Shown piece after piece: positions 44,260 to 56,660 of a stretch of 64,000 bases of DNA (position 1 is its first letter; the number at the start of each line of letters is the position of its first letter). Under the pieces are notes generated by a model. The model was not told where the DNA came from. It saw only the letters and a list, made by a program, of their open reading frames with translations, and did not search any database. The position numbers were made by a program, and so were the translations under genes. The DNA comes from Podocnemis expansa (taxonomy: Eukaryota; Chordata; Testudines; Podocnemididae), in NCBI GenBank assembly GCA_007922195.1, contig ML681964.1, forward strand, positions 2,432,734 to 2,496,733, written 5' to 3'.

Positions 44260-45559
44260 ACCAGAGAAAAATGCCACATCATTATTTTATTATGAGCATT
44301 GTCTTGGATGGCTCTACACCAGCAAACACTGTTCCCAGCATGGTGCCAATGATGGGGCTGAAAAAATGCAAATCATATAAAATACACTGCACTCTGGAAC
44401 ATTTAACTGCTGGCCACCTCCTTCTACCAACAGCTGCCAATTATAGACTGGCAATTTAATCTGCCAGGCGCAAAAGGACTGAGGACAGAAAAGAACTGGC
44501 AAGAACTAACAGGGACGTAGCAAACATTAGATAAGCAGGAGCCAGTCAGACATGAATGTGGTGCTCTGAAAAGTCACTTTGCAGAAGTGCTCAGAAGGTT
44601 CTATTGCAGTTACAGCCCTGGAGAAGAGTTGTAGGTGGTTTTTCAGTCACTGCAGAATATCATTGTGCTGTGGTACGGTAAAGCATGTGCATTGTCTTCT
44701 GCTTTTGCAAAAGAAGCAGCTTACCATTGACACTTCCTTACAGGCTTCATTATAACACTAACCTGTGCTTCACAACACCACAATAGGAGGACAGTTCTCA
44801 CCTGAGCTCCCAGTGTTTGACAGAAATAAAGTTAAACAATATAAGGGTTTAAAATAGAAGTACTAATGAAGCAGCAGCAGGTATAGGAGGAGCCTTGCAC
44901 TGCTTGCCTAACTTGCCTGGTATATAGAGCTGTCTGAGAGAACGTACCACACCATATCTGCTTTTGCAATCAGCATTTTTTGGCCTTTGTCTAAATCTTT
45001 TTAGAGAAGGCCCCCAAGCTGTAAAATCTGCCTCTGGATCCAAATGCAATTTTCCCCCAAGTTCAGAGGAGTTTGTATCCAAGGTCTGGCTCACTCCATT
45101 TGGAGCAAATGCCAGCAGCAAATTCACACCTCCAATCAAAATTCTTCCATAATTTTAGGATTTGGAGCCAAGGTTTTATTGCTGGTCCATCTCTAGACTT
45201 TTTGAAAGGTATTGCACCTTTAAAATTTTGGGCTGCATCATCTCCCAGTGAAGTCAATAGGGGAATTTTGTTTTCTTACCATCAAATTCATAAAAACTAG
45301 GACTAGATTTTTAGGGTAACATTTTCTGAGCTATTTAGGAACCTGCAGATAGGCAAATCCTACTAGATGTCTAACTCGTTTGGAATCTAGGCACTTGGAC
45401 ACTTTTGAAAATACCACTAGGTGCCTATTTACACCTTTTGGTACCTAAATACCTTTAAAAATCTGACTACTGGTTTACAGTTATTAACTATTAACTCACT
45501 TAAATGTTTTAGAAAGAAGCCCCCATTTAATATGACACTGCACAATCTGACAGTGCTCT
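44260..45559. other. Non-coding stretch, nothing recognised
   Basis: AT-rich, no supportable gene or repeat. Confidence 0.4.
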
Positions 45560-45722
45560 CTAAGGCTCTTAAAGACTAACAAATTTATTTATTGCATGAA
45601 CTTTCATGGGAGAAAATCCCACTTCTTAAAGTTCATGCAATAAAAAATTTGTTAGTCTTTAAGTGCCACAGGACTCTTTGTTTTACTGAACTAGACTAAC
45701 ATGGTTGCCCCTTTGGAACTTG
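45560..45722 (+). mobile_element. Fold-back PLE terminus
   Basis: The left arm (TTAAAGACTAACAAATTTAT, TTGCATGAACTTTCATGGGA) mirrors the right arm (AAAGTTCATGCAATAAAAAA, GTTAGTCTTTAAGTGCCACA). It ends with CTAGACTAACATGGTTGCCC and CTTTGGAACTT. The central catalytic-core segment is deleted. Confidence 0.82.
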
Positions 45723-46421
45723 CCTTCTACATGTTTTGCATCTTCCTCTGAAAGACCTAACACTGGCCCCAAGACGAGAGAAGGCCCAGATTGGATCATC
45801 TGTCCCTGCCAGTATGACAAGTCTTATGTTCCTGTTACTTTGCAAAGACAGAGCCTTATGCTGTCAGGTAAAGTTCGAAGATACTTTGTAGAAGGCCTTC
45901 AACACCACCCAAGATCATTCTTTCCAGACACTGAAGAGCTAGAAAATGGCATAGAAACAGAATTTTTCATAGAGCACTCCTCATTCTCATACAGTGGGTT
46001 TTAGGCTGGCTCTTGGATGTGGTTCTATCTTGGAATGGGCTTTGGAAATACTTCTGCTTCAAGAATTTTCTTTAAAAAATGTATATTATTAATCTCCTTC
46101 TCTGGACTGTATTAAATTGAACAGGTTGACCTTGCTGAGTGGTGTGGAGGCAGAAATCTGCTTCAAACAAATCGATCTTGAACCTTTTCAGCCCAGATGT
46201 GCTGGGCAACTTCCCATATTTGTAAAGATTGTGATAAAAGTTATATGTTAAAAAAAACCCAAATATTTTCAAAGCACTCTCTGTTCATTTTTCTCTTCAG
46301 TTTCCTGGGGATGGAGATTATTAGAGCACCCTAGAATTCTTACCTAACGTTGTTGGATGGTGACTTGAGGAGAGTCAAGCTGGCTTCCCATTTGTTTGAG
46401 TGCTAATCACATATGAGTTTG
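45723..46421. other. Non-coding stretch, nothing recognised
   Basis: AT-rich. The plus frame at 45705-46004 begins in the PLE end and has no recognised domain. Confidence 0.4.
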
Positions 46422-47410
46422 TCATGGGATGCACATCCGTGCATCCCTAGGTTATGATCTATGTAATTTTTTTGTTCACTTTTGTGATGTAATTGTGTGA
46501 TTTGATGCCAGTGACATCATGGAAGGTTCCCTTTTGAATGTTTTACCTTATTGTTATGGTATGATGCTTCCTGCAATGTCATGTATGTCTGCAGATGTGA
46601 AGTATGTTACATGGCTCAGACCATCAGGGCTATCTCTTGGCACAGACTGGTGGTACATGACAAAGGCAATGCAAATTGAGCTCCCTGGCTCAAGTGGAAC
46701 AAAGGAAGTCACTTCAGACCAGAAGAAGAAAGGGCTCAGGGGGGACTGAAAATAATAAAAACACTTTGAATTGATAGGGGCTTTTTGCCAGAGAAGCTCC
46801 ACCTTGAAACATCCTCAAACTTCAATCAAGGTTTAGGCCCTGTCTAGTATTAGGCAGAGACTGGCTGTAAAAACATCTGTCAGCTGACCATCCTGTGAGT
46901 AATCTTGGACCATGAGGTTAAAGTATGCCTTTTATATCTCTTATTTGCTTGTGGTAACTCCTGAGTCCTATATTAAATGATTGTGCATTGATCTGCCATA
47001 TAATCACTTAAAATCAGGTTCTAATCAATAAACCAGTATATGTTTTTATCTAAAGCTGCATGGACTTTAGAGGATATGAATGAGCAGAATTGGCTACTCT
47101 CATTTCTTTGTCGAATGAGTGAACTGAAGTCCATGAGCCTAACAGTGATTGGGGAAAAGGTCTTGATCCCTGTAGGATGGTAGTTCCTGGTGTGGCATCT
47201 AGGGGCTGGAGGTGTTTCCTGAGGGACTGTCCCCTAAGTGGCAGTAAAGCACATACCCACTGCCTGGGACTGATTAGATGCAGGAGGCTGGTGTGAACTG
47301 ACTCAGGAGTGAGTGGTCACCTGGCATAGTGGGGTAAGTTGGGGTTCAGTAGTGGAGATCAGGGGGTCACAACGTCACACCAGATGAGATTCTGGGAGGA
47401 GACTGTCACA
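46422..47410 (+). mobile_element. Possible solo LTR-like segment (weak)
   Basis: The 989-bp segment starts TGTCATGGGATGC and ends GACTGTCACA, with an AATAAAAACACTTTG polyadenylation-like site inside at about 46755. TG...CA ends and this layout resemble a long terminal repeat, but flanking 4-6 bp do not match, no primer-binding site or coding region follows, and no second copy exists in the window. Confidence 0.3.
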
Positions 47411-47819
47411 GGAATTAATTTTCATGCAGGATAATTTCTGCACACACAAATCACCCAAGCAAAAGTACATTAATATATAGTTCATATGCACAGAAGTGTT
47501 TGCACTAAATTCTAATGCTGTGCACAACTGGCACCAAGTGTATAACCCTCTCTAACGTTTATAATTTTTGGAATGTCTGCTCATGTGAAATTTACTAATG
47601 TCTGGTGTATTTGTTGTCCCCTGAGCTTTCGTGTGTTAGATGAGTGTCATAAAAAAGTGCCTAAAACTTGTGTGTAAAGTAAGTCTGCAGCTGAGTTAGC
47701 GCAAAGTTTAAAAACTGCCTGTCAAATCAGGTTCTGGCAGGCCCATAGCAATTCCCTGCCCCAGGGCAGAACAGTCAGTCCCTCCCACCCCACCCCCAAA
47801 AGGATGGCTGACATCTGAC
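47411..47819. other. Non-coding stretch, nothing recognised
   Basis: AT-rich on the left, becoming C-rich toward 47790. Confidence 0.4.
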
Positions 47820-48200
47820 TGGGCTTCTTGGACATTTTGACTTATTTATTACATGCCATGAAGGTTCCCAGGTGGTGGAGGAGGCAGTATCGGCCACTCA
47901 GCTTCCAGGGTCCCTTGAACTTCCTAGGAAGACAAGTAATGAACCTGGGAAAATGATTAACAGATACCACCTCCTCAGCTGCCTGGGAACAGCTCATAAT
48001 AAATGAGCTCAGGTCAGGGGTTGGGGTGCATGTGGAGTGGAGAACACAAGTGACAGAAGTCTCAGGGAAGTGGGGTGTGGAGGAAAGGCAGATACATATT
48101 TACCCTACCCTCCCATCTACCGGGGTCCCTTTTAATCACGAGGTCCCTGGGCAATTGATCTCCCCCTCTCACTCTCTATCCTTCATTAGTGGGCCTGGTT
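47820..48200 (-). repeat. Unclassified repeat family with palindromic core (copy B)
   Basis: Reverse complement is collinear with 32150-32463. The palindromic part is 47840-48008: TTATTTATTACATGCCATGA, GTTCCCAGG and GGAGGAGGCAGTATC mirror GATACCACCTCCTCAGC, CTGGGAACAGC and TCATAATAAATGAG, with TTCCTAGG near the centre. The remainder (GGGACCTCGTGATTAAAAGG on the minus strand) resembles ends of DNA transposons, but no TSD was found. Confidence 0.65.
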
Positions 48201-48549
48201 CTAGAAGCTTTAGCTGACCAGAGTGGATAGGATTAAATTGCATAAAGCATGTGTACACCCCAGGGCTCAGGGTGCTTCAGCAGCTGTGTACACTGAAGTG
48301 GGACACAGAGAAGTGGTTTCTGTTCAATGTATAGGATGTTCTATTCCATGCTCTGTGAGGTAAAACTTTATATAGTTCTAATTTAATTTCTATCCCCTAT
48401 CCTGTCTCCATTGTTATGAAGAAGTCATAAAGGCAAAAATTTGACGTTTGAGGTCTGAATCCTTGAACAAGAGATGTTGGTGGATGTGGCAGAATAATCC
48501 ATCAGTGAAATTAATTCTCCACTGGATTTATCACTGTCTGCAAAATGGA

Positions 48550-48665
48550 AGGAAGATGCTCTTGTGGTTAAAGCATTGGATTCTAACTCAGGAAATCCAA
48601 GTTCAGTTTTCAGTAGCCAGACTTCCTGTGTACCCATAAGCAACTCGCTTAGATATCTACACTGT
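48550..48665 (+). mobile_element. MIR-like SINE head
   Basis: TGCTCTTGTGGTTAAAGCAT, TGGATTCTAACTCAGGAAAT and CCAAGTTCAGTTTTCAGTAG resemble a tRNA-like head with A- and B-box remnants. They are followed by CTTCCTGTGTACCCATAAGC, as in the MIR core (TGTGACCTTGGGCAAGT). Old and truncated at the 3' side. Confidence 0.65.
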
Positions 48666-49087
48666 GAAAAGAAATTAACCTTAACCATGAGTCTCAGATC
48701 CCAGGTCACCTGACCAAGCTCACACTATCCACTTCAAAACAGCAGTGTAAACATTGCTGCTAGGACTGGAGTCTGGACTCTGAGACCAACCCCTCTTGCC
48801 AGGTTTCAGTCTTTCATCTTGATGCAAAGAGGTTTTAACAGAGTTAAATGATGAGATTCAATAGTATAATGTTTTGGCACCATGTAATATTTTATTTAAT
48901 TACAGAGGTAAAAACTATAGGCAGCAGCTATATCTAAATATGTTGCTTAGAGAGATTAAAGTAGGCAGTACAATCTCCACTGGCAATAAACTAAAAAGAA
49001 ATGCTCACAACTGACAATAAGCACATCTTCAAGAGAAGACAGCATAATCATTCTGATCACCAAAACTAATAAGATCATGCTGACATG

Positions 49088-49192
49088 TTCCAAAGGGGTA
49101 GCTCTCAAGTGCCTGATGAAGTGGGATTTTCTCCCATGAAATCTCATGTGATAAATATTTTCGTTAGTCTTCAAAAGTGCCATAAGGCTCCT
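49088..49192 (+). mobile_element. PLE terminus with CTGATGA/GAAA core
   Basis: TTCCAAAGGGGTAGCT is a short inverted left arm. CCTGATGAAGTGGGATTTTC, TCCCATGAAATCTCATGTG, CGTTAGTCTTCAAAAGTGCC and GGCTCCTTG follow. The last bases run directly into Harbinger sequence. Confidence 0.82.
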
Positions 49193-49320
49193 TGGGTATG
49201 TCTATGCTGGAGGCTTTAAGTCAAGTCGACTTTGGTAAGTTGACTTAGAGCATCCACACTAAAACTCCTGTTGATTGCCTGCATCCACACTGGCAGGTGC
49301 TAGGTTGACCATTCCTGGTG
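49193..49320. mobile_element. Harbinger end, same family as 21565
   Basis: GGGTATGTCTATGCTGGAGG followed by CTTTAAGTCAAGTCGACTTT, and later CCTGCATCCACACTGGCAGG and TGCTAGGTTG, match the first 150 bp of the element at 21565. It is 3'-truncated. Confidence 0.75.
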
Positions 49321-49484
49321 GCCAGGGTTCTACTTCTGTCTCTTTCACTGGCCTGTTGGGTAAGCTTCCATCAGTCACATCAGTTTCCCCATATGTAATA
49401 TGAGTATAATGATTCTTACAGGGCTTTGAGAGATACCTGTGTAAAATACCACACAAGAGTGAGATGCTATTAGTGATTTCTGGA

Positions 49485-50465
49485 TTCCAAAGTCAGACAA
49501 GATCATTGCAACCATCTAATCTGACCTATTGTATAACACAGGCCATAGAACTTCTGCAAAACAGTATCTAGCACTTATTTTTAGAAATAGATCCAATCTT
49601 GATTTAAAAATGCTTTGTGATGGAAAAATCTATCACAACCACTGCTAAGTTGTTCCGATGGTTAATAACTTCACAGTTAAATATTTATACCTTATTTCTA
49701 GTCAGCATTTGTTTAGCTTCAACTTCCAGCCACTGTATCATGCTATACCTTTCTCTACTAGACTGAAGAGCCCATTAGTACATATTTGTTCCCCACGTTG
49801 ATACCTATAGACTGTAATCAAGCTATCCCTTAAGCTTCTCTTTATTAAGCTAAATAGACTGAGCTCTTTAAGTCTATCACAGTAAGGTAGGTTATTTAAT
49901 CTTTTAGTCACTTGAGGCTCTTCTCTGAACCCTCTCCAATTTTTCAACATACATCTTGAATTATGGATACCAGAACTGGACACTGTATCCTAGAAGCAGT
50001 CACTCTAGTGTCAAATATAAAGGAAAAACAACCTTTCTTCTCCTACTGAAGATTCCCCTCTTTAGCAGCTGAGAACATCATTAGGTTTTCTGGTCACAGT
50101 GTCATGCAGGCAGCTCATGTTCAGCTGCTTATCCATCATGACTCTCCATTTATTTTTTTCCCTAGAACCACTGCTTCCCAGGATAGAGTCCCCCATTCTG
50201 TAAGTATGGCTTATAGTCTGTTCTTAGATTTATACATCCTTACATATAGTCATGTTAAAATACATACTGTTTTCTTGTGCCTAGTTTACAAAGCAATCCA
50301 GATCATTCTGTATCAATGTCCTCTCCTTTATTTACCACTCCGCCAGTTTTTGTCATTTGCAGATTTTACAGTGATGTTTCTATATTTTCATCCAAGTTAT
50401 TAATTTCAGTGATTTGTTGATACATTTGCAAGGTCAACATTGATCCCCAAGGAATAATCCAAACA
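49485..50465 (-). mobile_element. Old CR1/L3 LINE fragment
   Basis: Reverse-strand tail text (CCAAAGTCAGACAAGATCAT, CCATCTAATCTGACC) leads to a degraded RT C-terminal piece at 49983-49738 (CDRLKELSLFSLIKRSLRDS). It then continues as diverged ORF2 on toward 50465. Frames are broken throughout. Confidence 0.8.
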
Positions 50466-50497
50466 CTTCATCAACTCAGATGATATATGGTCTAGAT

Positions 50498-50931
50498 CAG
50501 TGGTTCCCAACCTTCTTGAGGGTGGGGATCCCTTTTTAACAAACAAACAAACAAACAAACAAACAAACAAACAAACAAACAAACAAACAAACAAACTTTG
50601 TGGCCCCCCTCCTGGTTGAATATGTAATTTGGCCTGCGCAGGCAGATTCTGGCCAGTGCCACTCTGGTGGCACCGCTGGGACAGCCGGTGAGTGGCGCCA
50701 TTGCCGCTATGGCCTGCGCTGCTGAGGAGCTGAGCTGCGATGGCTATGGCCCCCTGCCTTTGCCCCTGCTGGGGAGCCATTGCAGCCTCACCCCCTGCCA
50801 GGATCCAGCCATGCATGGGGAGAGGAAGCCCTGGTGGGGAGCATGAGGGCTGCAGCTAGATTCTGGACCCAGCAGGGAGAGGCTCCACAGACCCCCTGCA
50901 ACATATCCATGGACTCTATGTTGGGGACTTG
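50498..50931. mobile_element. hAT-like element, CAGTGGTTCCCAACC end
   Basis: The left end CAGTGGTTCCCAACCTTCTT and right end ATGTTGGGGACTTG are a loose inverted match. The interior is G+C-rich with a large AAAC expansion. No TSD recovered. Confidence 0.55.
50538..50596. repeat. (AAAC)n microsatellite
   Basis: About 14-15 uninterrupted AAAC units. On the minus strand it reads as a Cys-Leu-Phe-Val repeat, an artefact and not a protein. Confidence 0.98.
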
Positions 50932-52409
50932 ATATCTTCAATTATTTTGAGGCACACATTTACAATTGATTTAGCTAAACCAATACAAATCCTTACGTGG
51001 GCACTCTTCAGTTGGCTTATGCCAAACTAAAGCTCAACTAACAAGTCACCACAGGAATTTGACTGAGAAGAAAGCCTAGAAAGAAGGCTTAGAAATGAAC
51101 TGATTGCAACATGTAAGTGAGTATAACATGGGCAGGAAATGCCAGGGGCTAAAAGGCTCCTTCATCTAGTTGAGAAAGGCTTTACAAGAACCAAGGCTGG
51201 AAGATGAAGCCAGGAAAATTCAAACTAAAAAATCAGCACAGATTAGTAAGAGGAAGGGGAAGACTATTGGAACAAACTATCAACTGAAGTGCCTTATTCT
51301 CCATCTAGAGGTTTTGAGCTCAAGACTGGCTGCTACTCTGTACTATACACTTTAGCCAAACACAAAGTATGATTTAGTCACATACAAGCTATTGGGCATA
51401 GTACAATGGTAACAGGTGAAATTCACGGCCACTGATAGACACAAACTCTAGGACTCTACTGAAGCGGGTGAGACAGCAGAATGAAAGTGACAGTTATGCA
51501 GTTAAAAATGGCTAAAAAGTAAGGCTCTCTTATTTTTCATTATTATTACTATTTTTATGATTTATTTGTATTACTGTAATGCCTAGGAGTCATTGTCATG
51601 GGCCAGTACTGCATTGTTTTTAATGCTGTACATATACAACATCTACTGGCTGTTCTCCACTGGAATGCTCTTTGTTTATGAGCTCATGCATACTGAGAAG
51701 GAGAGATTTCTTTGGTTCTTCCTCTTGGTTTATTTTCCCTCTTTTTTGAGCCCCTCTTCAATGTGCTTCCCAGTCTCTTTCTCATTTTCACAAATTTTGC
51801 TCTCTCCCTCCAGCTGAAGCAAAGAGATAGTGACATGACTTCTAGTGCTGAGCCTGTAACCTCCCTGGGGTGGGAATTATTTTGTTGTTCTATGCTTGCA
51901 CAGAATCCGCACAGTAGTGTCTTGGTCCGTGACTAGGGCTACATACTTGGTCTGCGACTAGGGCTAGATACCACAATAATACATGTAATAAATTATAATA
52001 ATTACTTAGGAAATGCATGGACTTGGTAGATTCAGTTTCTTATTTTCATGACCAAATGACCAAACAATTTCACGGCAGTGGATCTAAAGAATTTTGTAGT
52101 TATACTATTTTGTGGAGCACTAAATTGACTTAAACTCCAGTACCCAGTTTGAAGGAGACAATATTTAAGCCACAACTGTAAACTATCCCAATGCAAAGGA
52201 AAGATAGAAAGATTAGTAGAAGGCCCACATAGCTTTATTAAGTGTTCTTCCATGATTTGAAAATAAAAAATGAAGCAAACAAAGAGTGTAAACAAACAAA
52301 TTGCTAGGGATGAGTACAAAAGGATAACATAAGGATGTTGGGACAAAATTAAAAAGACTAAGGTACAATATGAGTTACAATTATCCTGGGACATTAAAGG
52401 TAACTAGGA
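50932..52409. other. Non-coding stretch, nothing recognised
   Basis: AT-rich, no repeat ends or exons supported. Confidence 0.4.
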
Positions 52410-52648
52410 GAGGTTCATAAAATACAATAGGAGCAAAAGAAAGATGAAGAGAAGTGTAGGTTCTCTGCTTAGGGAGGAAGAAGAGCTGATAACAGTGACA
52501 TCCAGAAGACTGAGACGTTTAATGACTATTTTGCATCAGTCTTTAATAAAAAGATTAGTTGTGACCAGACACAGAACATCATATTAACAAGAGAGAAGGA
52601 GCACAAGACAAAATAGGGAAGGAAGAGGTTAAGGAATATTCAGGTAAG

Positions 52649-53104
52649 TTGAATGTATTCAAAGTGGCAGTGCCTGATAAAATACATCCTAGGTTACTTA
52701 TGGAACTAGCTGAAACAATCTTGGAACCATTAGAAAATATCTTTGAGAGATCATGGAGGATGGGTGAAGTCCCTGAAGACTGGAGAATGGCAAGCATAGT
52801 ATCTATCTTTAAAAAGGTGAACAAAGGGGCTCTGAGGAACTATGTACAAGTCAGCCTAACTTTGGTACCTGCAAAGACATTGGAACAAATTATTAAACCA
52901 TCTGTTTGTAGGCATGTAGAGGATAGTAGAGTTATAGACGAGAACCAGTGTACATCTGTCCAGAACAACATGCCAACTAATTTGATTTTCTTCTTTGATA
53001 AGATTGTTGGATGGGAGGAAGGAATAGACGTAATATATCTTGATTTTAGTAAGGCTTTGGGCAGAGTTCCACATGGCATTCTCATAAACAACCTAAGGAA
53101 ATGA
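52649..53104 (+). pseudogene. CR1 ORF2 RT motif-A region fragment
   Basis: Open for 151 codons, with VPDKIHPRLLMELAETILEP at the start and YLDFSKALGRVPHG at the end; motif A normally reads DFSKAFD, so the second Asp is replaced (ALG). It terminates with TGA at 53102. Inactive relic. Confidence 0.85.
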
Positions 53105-53436
53105 GGTCTAGATTATATTACTATAAGCAAAGTGCACAAATTGATTGAAAGACTATTCTTTGAGTAGTTATCAGTTTTGCTCTAGGAGGGTATATCTAGT
53201 GGAGTCCGACAGGGCTCAGTCACAGATCCAGGGCTATTCAGTATTTTCATTATTGAGTTATATCATGGAATGGGGAATGTACTTATAAAATTTTCAGAAG
53301 ACATTAAGCAGGGAGGATTTGCTTTGCAGGCACATTGGCTGATGGGGTTAGAATTCAAAATAACCTTGACAAATCGGAGAATTGGTCTGGAAACAAGAGC
53401 TGTTTGTACTTAGTACTAATAGCCAACAAATGACAA

Positions 53437-53836
53437 NNNNNNNNNNNNNNNNNNNNNNNNNNNNNNNNNNNNNNNNNNNNNNNNNNNNNNNNNNNNNNNN
53501 NNNNNNNNNNNNNNNNNNNNNNNNNNNNNNNNNNNNNNNNNNNNNNNNNNNNNNNNNNNNNNNNNNNNNNNNNNNNNNNNNNNNNNNNNNNNNNNNNNNN
53601 NNNNNNNNNNNNNNNNNNNNNNNNNNNNNNNNNNNNNNNNNNNNNNNNNNNNNNNNNNNNNNNNNNNNNNNNNNNNNNNNNNNNNNNNNNNNNNNNNNNN
53701 NNNNNNNNNNNNNNNNNNNNNNNNNNNNNNNNNNNNNNNNNNNNNNNNNNNNNNNNNNNNNNNNNNNNNNNNNNNNNNNNNNNNNNNNNNNNNNNNNNNN
53801 NNNNNNNNNNNNNNNNNNNNNNNNNNNNNNNNNNNN
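53437..53836. other. Assembly gap (400 N)
   Basis: Four hundred undetermined bases inside the old CR1. Open frames reported across it have no meaning. Confidence 0.99.
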
Positions 53837-54465
53837 GATCACAGGTTGTCAATAGCTGCAAAAAAGGCTAATGTTCTGGGGGTATATTAATGGGAGTGAT
53901 GTATGTAAATGACGAGGAGCAATTCTCTTGCTCTACTCAGGACTAATGAGGCCTCAGGGGGAGTAGTGTGCCCAGTTCAGTCTGCCACAGTGTAGAAAAG
54001 ATGTGGATAAATTGGAGAAATTCCAGAGAAGAACAATAAAAACAATAAAAGGTTAGGAAAACTGATCTTTGAGGAGAGATTTAAAAAATCTATGTACATT
54101 TAGTCTTAAGAAAGATAAGTGAGAGGGGATCAGATAACAGTCCTCAGATATGTTAAGGACTGTTATAAAGAGGACTGTGATCAGTTGTTTTCCATGTCCA
54201 CTTAAAGTGGGACAAGAATTAGTGAGCTTAATCTACATCAAGGGACATTTATATTAGATATGCGGAAAAAATTTGTAACTATAAATGTCTAGGAATAGGC
54301 TTGCAAGGGAAAATGTGGAATCCACATATTTGGAGGCTTTTAAGAATTGGTTCAACAAACACTTGTCAGGGAAGTCTAAGTTTACTTAATCCTACCTCCA
54401 TGCAGAGGACTGGACTTGATGACTTTTCAAGGCTGCTTCCAGCCCTATATTACTAAGATTCCCTC

Positions 54466-55554
54466 CCTCTTCCTTAATGCCTTCAAATATTTTCACTTTT
54501 AACATTTTCAGATCAAAACAATTATCTTTCCCTGACCAATTCTAACATTTTGCTGTCATTTCCAAAATATAACATATTAGATCCCATCATAACTGTGGAT
54601 TTAAGGGACAAAAAAAGGTTGTGTTCAAGCAATTTAATAACCTAAATGAAGTGGACAGAACTTAAAAACAAATCATAAAAAACCTCAGCACCTAGCCGTT
54701 TCTATTGAAGACAGTATGAGCCATTGGGTGTAGAGCTCTTTTGAAAATCAGGCTGAACTTTTTTAAAAATCAGGTCACTAACTGATGTGCCTGAATAGCA
54801 GCTGAGCTTTCCTGAAAATCTGGTCTTGTTTGCAAGTGCTGAGTACTTGTGAAAACGTAACTCTAAATTTCTTCATAATATACTCATTAAAGGACACGTT
54901 GTGGCCTGTCCTGTTTATGCAAGAGAGTCAGAGAACATGTCCTAGGCTCTTTATCCCCTGTACCAGTTACTTACATCTTGGGAAAACAGCCTCTGTGGGG
55001 CTGCTACATCTTCTTTCACACATTTGGGAAGGGAGGAAGCAGGATGGGGAAAAACCATGGCTCTGTTTCTCCATAGCAAGGGGAAACCAAGAAGCAGATT
55101 ATGAATGAATCAAACTGGCTCCCTGACTGCTTCTGAGGGATCAAAGTTATATGTGATTTACATAATATTGATTAATATCAAAATAATGTATTCTTACCCA
55201 GCAAGGCAGATTAACTTATTTAAATGAATAGTGAATCTAAAACAACCATCTATGCAATAACCTTGTTGTCTTTACTCTTTAGTTTGATTACACTTGGGCT
55301 GCTGCTGCCACTGCCACTGAAGTCAATTGTAGTTTTGTCGCAGACTGCAAAAGATGTTGTACCCGCACATGATCAGAAATGAAGCACTTGGCAGTGCTAA
55401 AGGAGAGTTTAAAAATAACAATACATTTGCTGTGTCCCCTCTATCCTATATTAGCAATGAGTAGACATTTGAAAGGTGTTACAAAATACAAATGTACTAA
55501 ATAAACCCGATTTTTTGTTTTTGTCTTAGTATTTTATTATGAACTTGAAAATGG
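54466..55554. other. Non-coding stretch, nothing recognised
   Basis: AT-rich, chance open frames only. Confidence 0.4.
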
Positions 55555-55585
55555 ACACACCCTTGTGAAATGCACAAGGGTGTGT
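55555..55585. repeat. Perfect 13-bp hairpin
   Basis: ACACACCCTTGTG (55555-55567) pairs exactly with CACAAGGGTGTGT (55573-55585) around AAATG. Not followed by a T-run and not in a gene context, so no terminator role is implied. Confidence 0.85.
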
Positions 55586-55751
55586 GGATTTTATTGCGCA
55601 AAGAACAGATGCATTTCAAAACCTCAGCCAAACAAGTCCAAATTTCAGCAAGGACAGATTTGCATGTGTACCTAAGCCGTTCTAGTTGTCAGCAAACTCT
55701 TTAGCTTTCATTGCATGCAGATTTGTGCATCTTTTGTTTGAGCCTCTATCT

Positions 55752-55931
55752 CAGTGCTTGCCAGCCTTTTCTCTGCCATGGCACACCTTGATCCCTTTAA
55801 TTTTTTTGAGGCACACCACCATATAGTTTCCAAATGGACTCATGAGTATTCATGAGCCAATCCAGATGTCTAAGAATTTTTTCAAAAATTCCATGGCACA
55901 CTTGCTCAGGCACACTGGTTGGGAAATGCTG
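55752..55931 (-). mobile_element. hAT-type MITE, same family as 41111
   Basis: The ends CAGTGCTTGCCAGCC and GGTTGGGAAATGCTG are inverted. The interior (GCCATGGCACACC, ATTCATGAGCCAATCCAGA, CCATGGCACAC) is the reverse complement of the 41111 copy. The flanks CTCTATCT (55744-55751) and CTTTAGCT (55932-55939) agree at six of eight bases. Confidence 0.82.
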
Positions 55932-56509
55932 CTTTAGCTAACTCTCTCATTCATATTTATACGGCACTAATCACAGTAGCCTCTGAGTTCATCACTCAAA
56001 ACAACTCCCAACATTTAAGCATTTACGTAACTTTATGCACAAACCCAAATTCTATCACCTGCAGTGATGTTAAGCACCTGCTTACAGTATTTTGCCTTTT
56101 CTCTATTACATAACATGGAATGAAGTCTACAATTTAACAGATCCGACAGCTGGAGCTGGATTTGCAAGGGGACCAAGGCGCCTATTGCTAGCAGAATTCA
56201 CACTCCTTAGTTAGGCACCCATGCCCGAAGCAATGCACAAGGCGAGTAGGAGCCTAAACAGGGATTCCCAGAACTCAGCATGCTGAGTGGAGAGCTGCTT
56301 AAGAGAGCTAACAGGAAACACTGAAGAGAGAGGCAGGGGTTAGCCCCCACCCTCCAAAGGAGTTAGTTGTCTAACCCTGGTCAGCCCTTTCTCACAGTAG
56401 AATCATTCTCAATAGAGTCATTCTCAGTTTCTCTGGCCAAAAAATATGAACTTAGTTATACAAAGTGGAACAATTCCAACAGGACAGATTGAGAAAGACC
56501 CACCACAAA

Positions 56510-56660
56510 ATAGCCTGTAGCCCACTGGCATGGAGGCTCACATAGGGGGTGGGAGGCCTGGGTTCAAGGTCCTGTTCCAAATGAGGCAAAGTTGAGATTT
56601 GAACCTGGATCACCCACAAGTGCGCTAACCACTGAGCTGTTAGATTTAAGGGGGTCTTTC
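56510..56660 (-). mobile_element. tRNA-like SINE head, possibly inverted pair
   Basis: The minus strand reads AGCTCAGTGGTTAGCGCACT, TGTGGGTGATCC and GGTTCAAATCTC, good A- and B-box matches. Immediately left, on the plus strand, GGAGGCCTGGGTTCAAGGTC gives a second, opposed B box. These are pol III-type SINE remnants, not a functional tRNA: no cloverleaf can be completed. Confidence 0.55.

Larger units (their letters stand above)
52410..54465 (+). mobile_element. Old CR1 LINE, ORF2 RT to 3' end, contains a gap
   Basis: An RT segment at 52649-53104 reads LENIFERSWRMGEVPEDWRM, IVSIFKKVNKGALRNY and [20 protein letters not shown] (motif A). It is followed by degraded motif B at about 53205 and a 3' UTR ending TGGACTTGATGACTTTTCAA near 54425. 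An assembly gap removes the motif C region. It is older than the 24-27 kb copies and belongs to another CR1 subfamily. Confidence 0.88.

Noticed and set aside
46422..47410. Endogenous retrovirus
   Set aside because: Only TG...CA ends and a polyadenylation-like site are visible; no TSD, coding region or partner repeat, so it stays a weak LTR-like candidate.
50406..50816. Minus-strand frame with Cys-Leu-Phe-Val repeats
   Set aside because: Translation of an (AAAC)n microsatellite inside a hAT-like element.
53348..53861. Frames of 157-168 codons spanning 53.4-53.9 kb
   Set aside because: They run through 400 N and carry no sequence evidence.
56590..56650. Functional tRNA gene
   Set aside because: A and B box matches are present, but no acceptor stem or cloverleaf can be completed and an inverted partner lies beside it; better read as SINE remnants.
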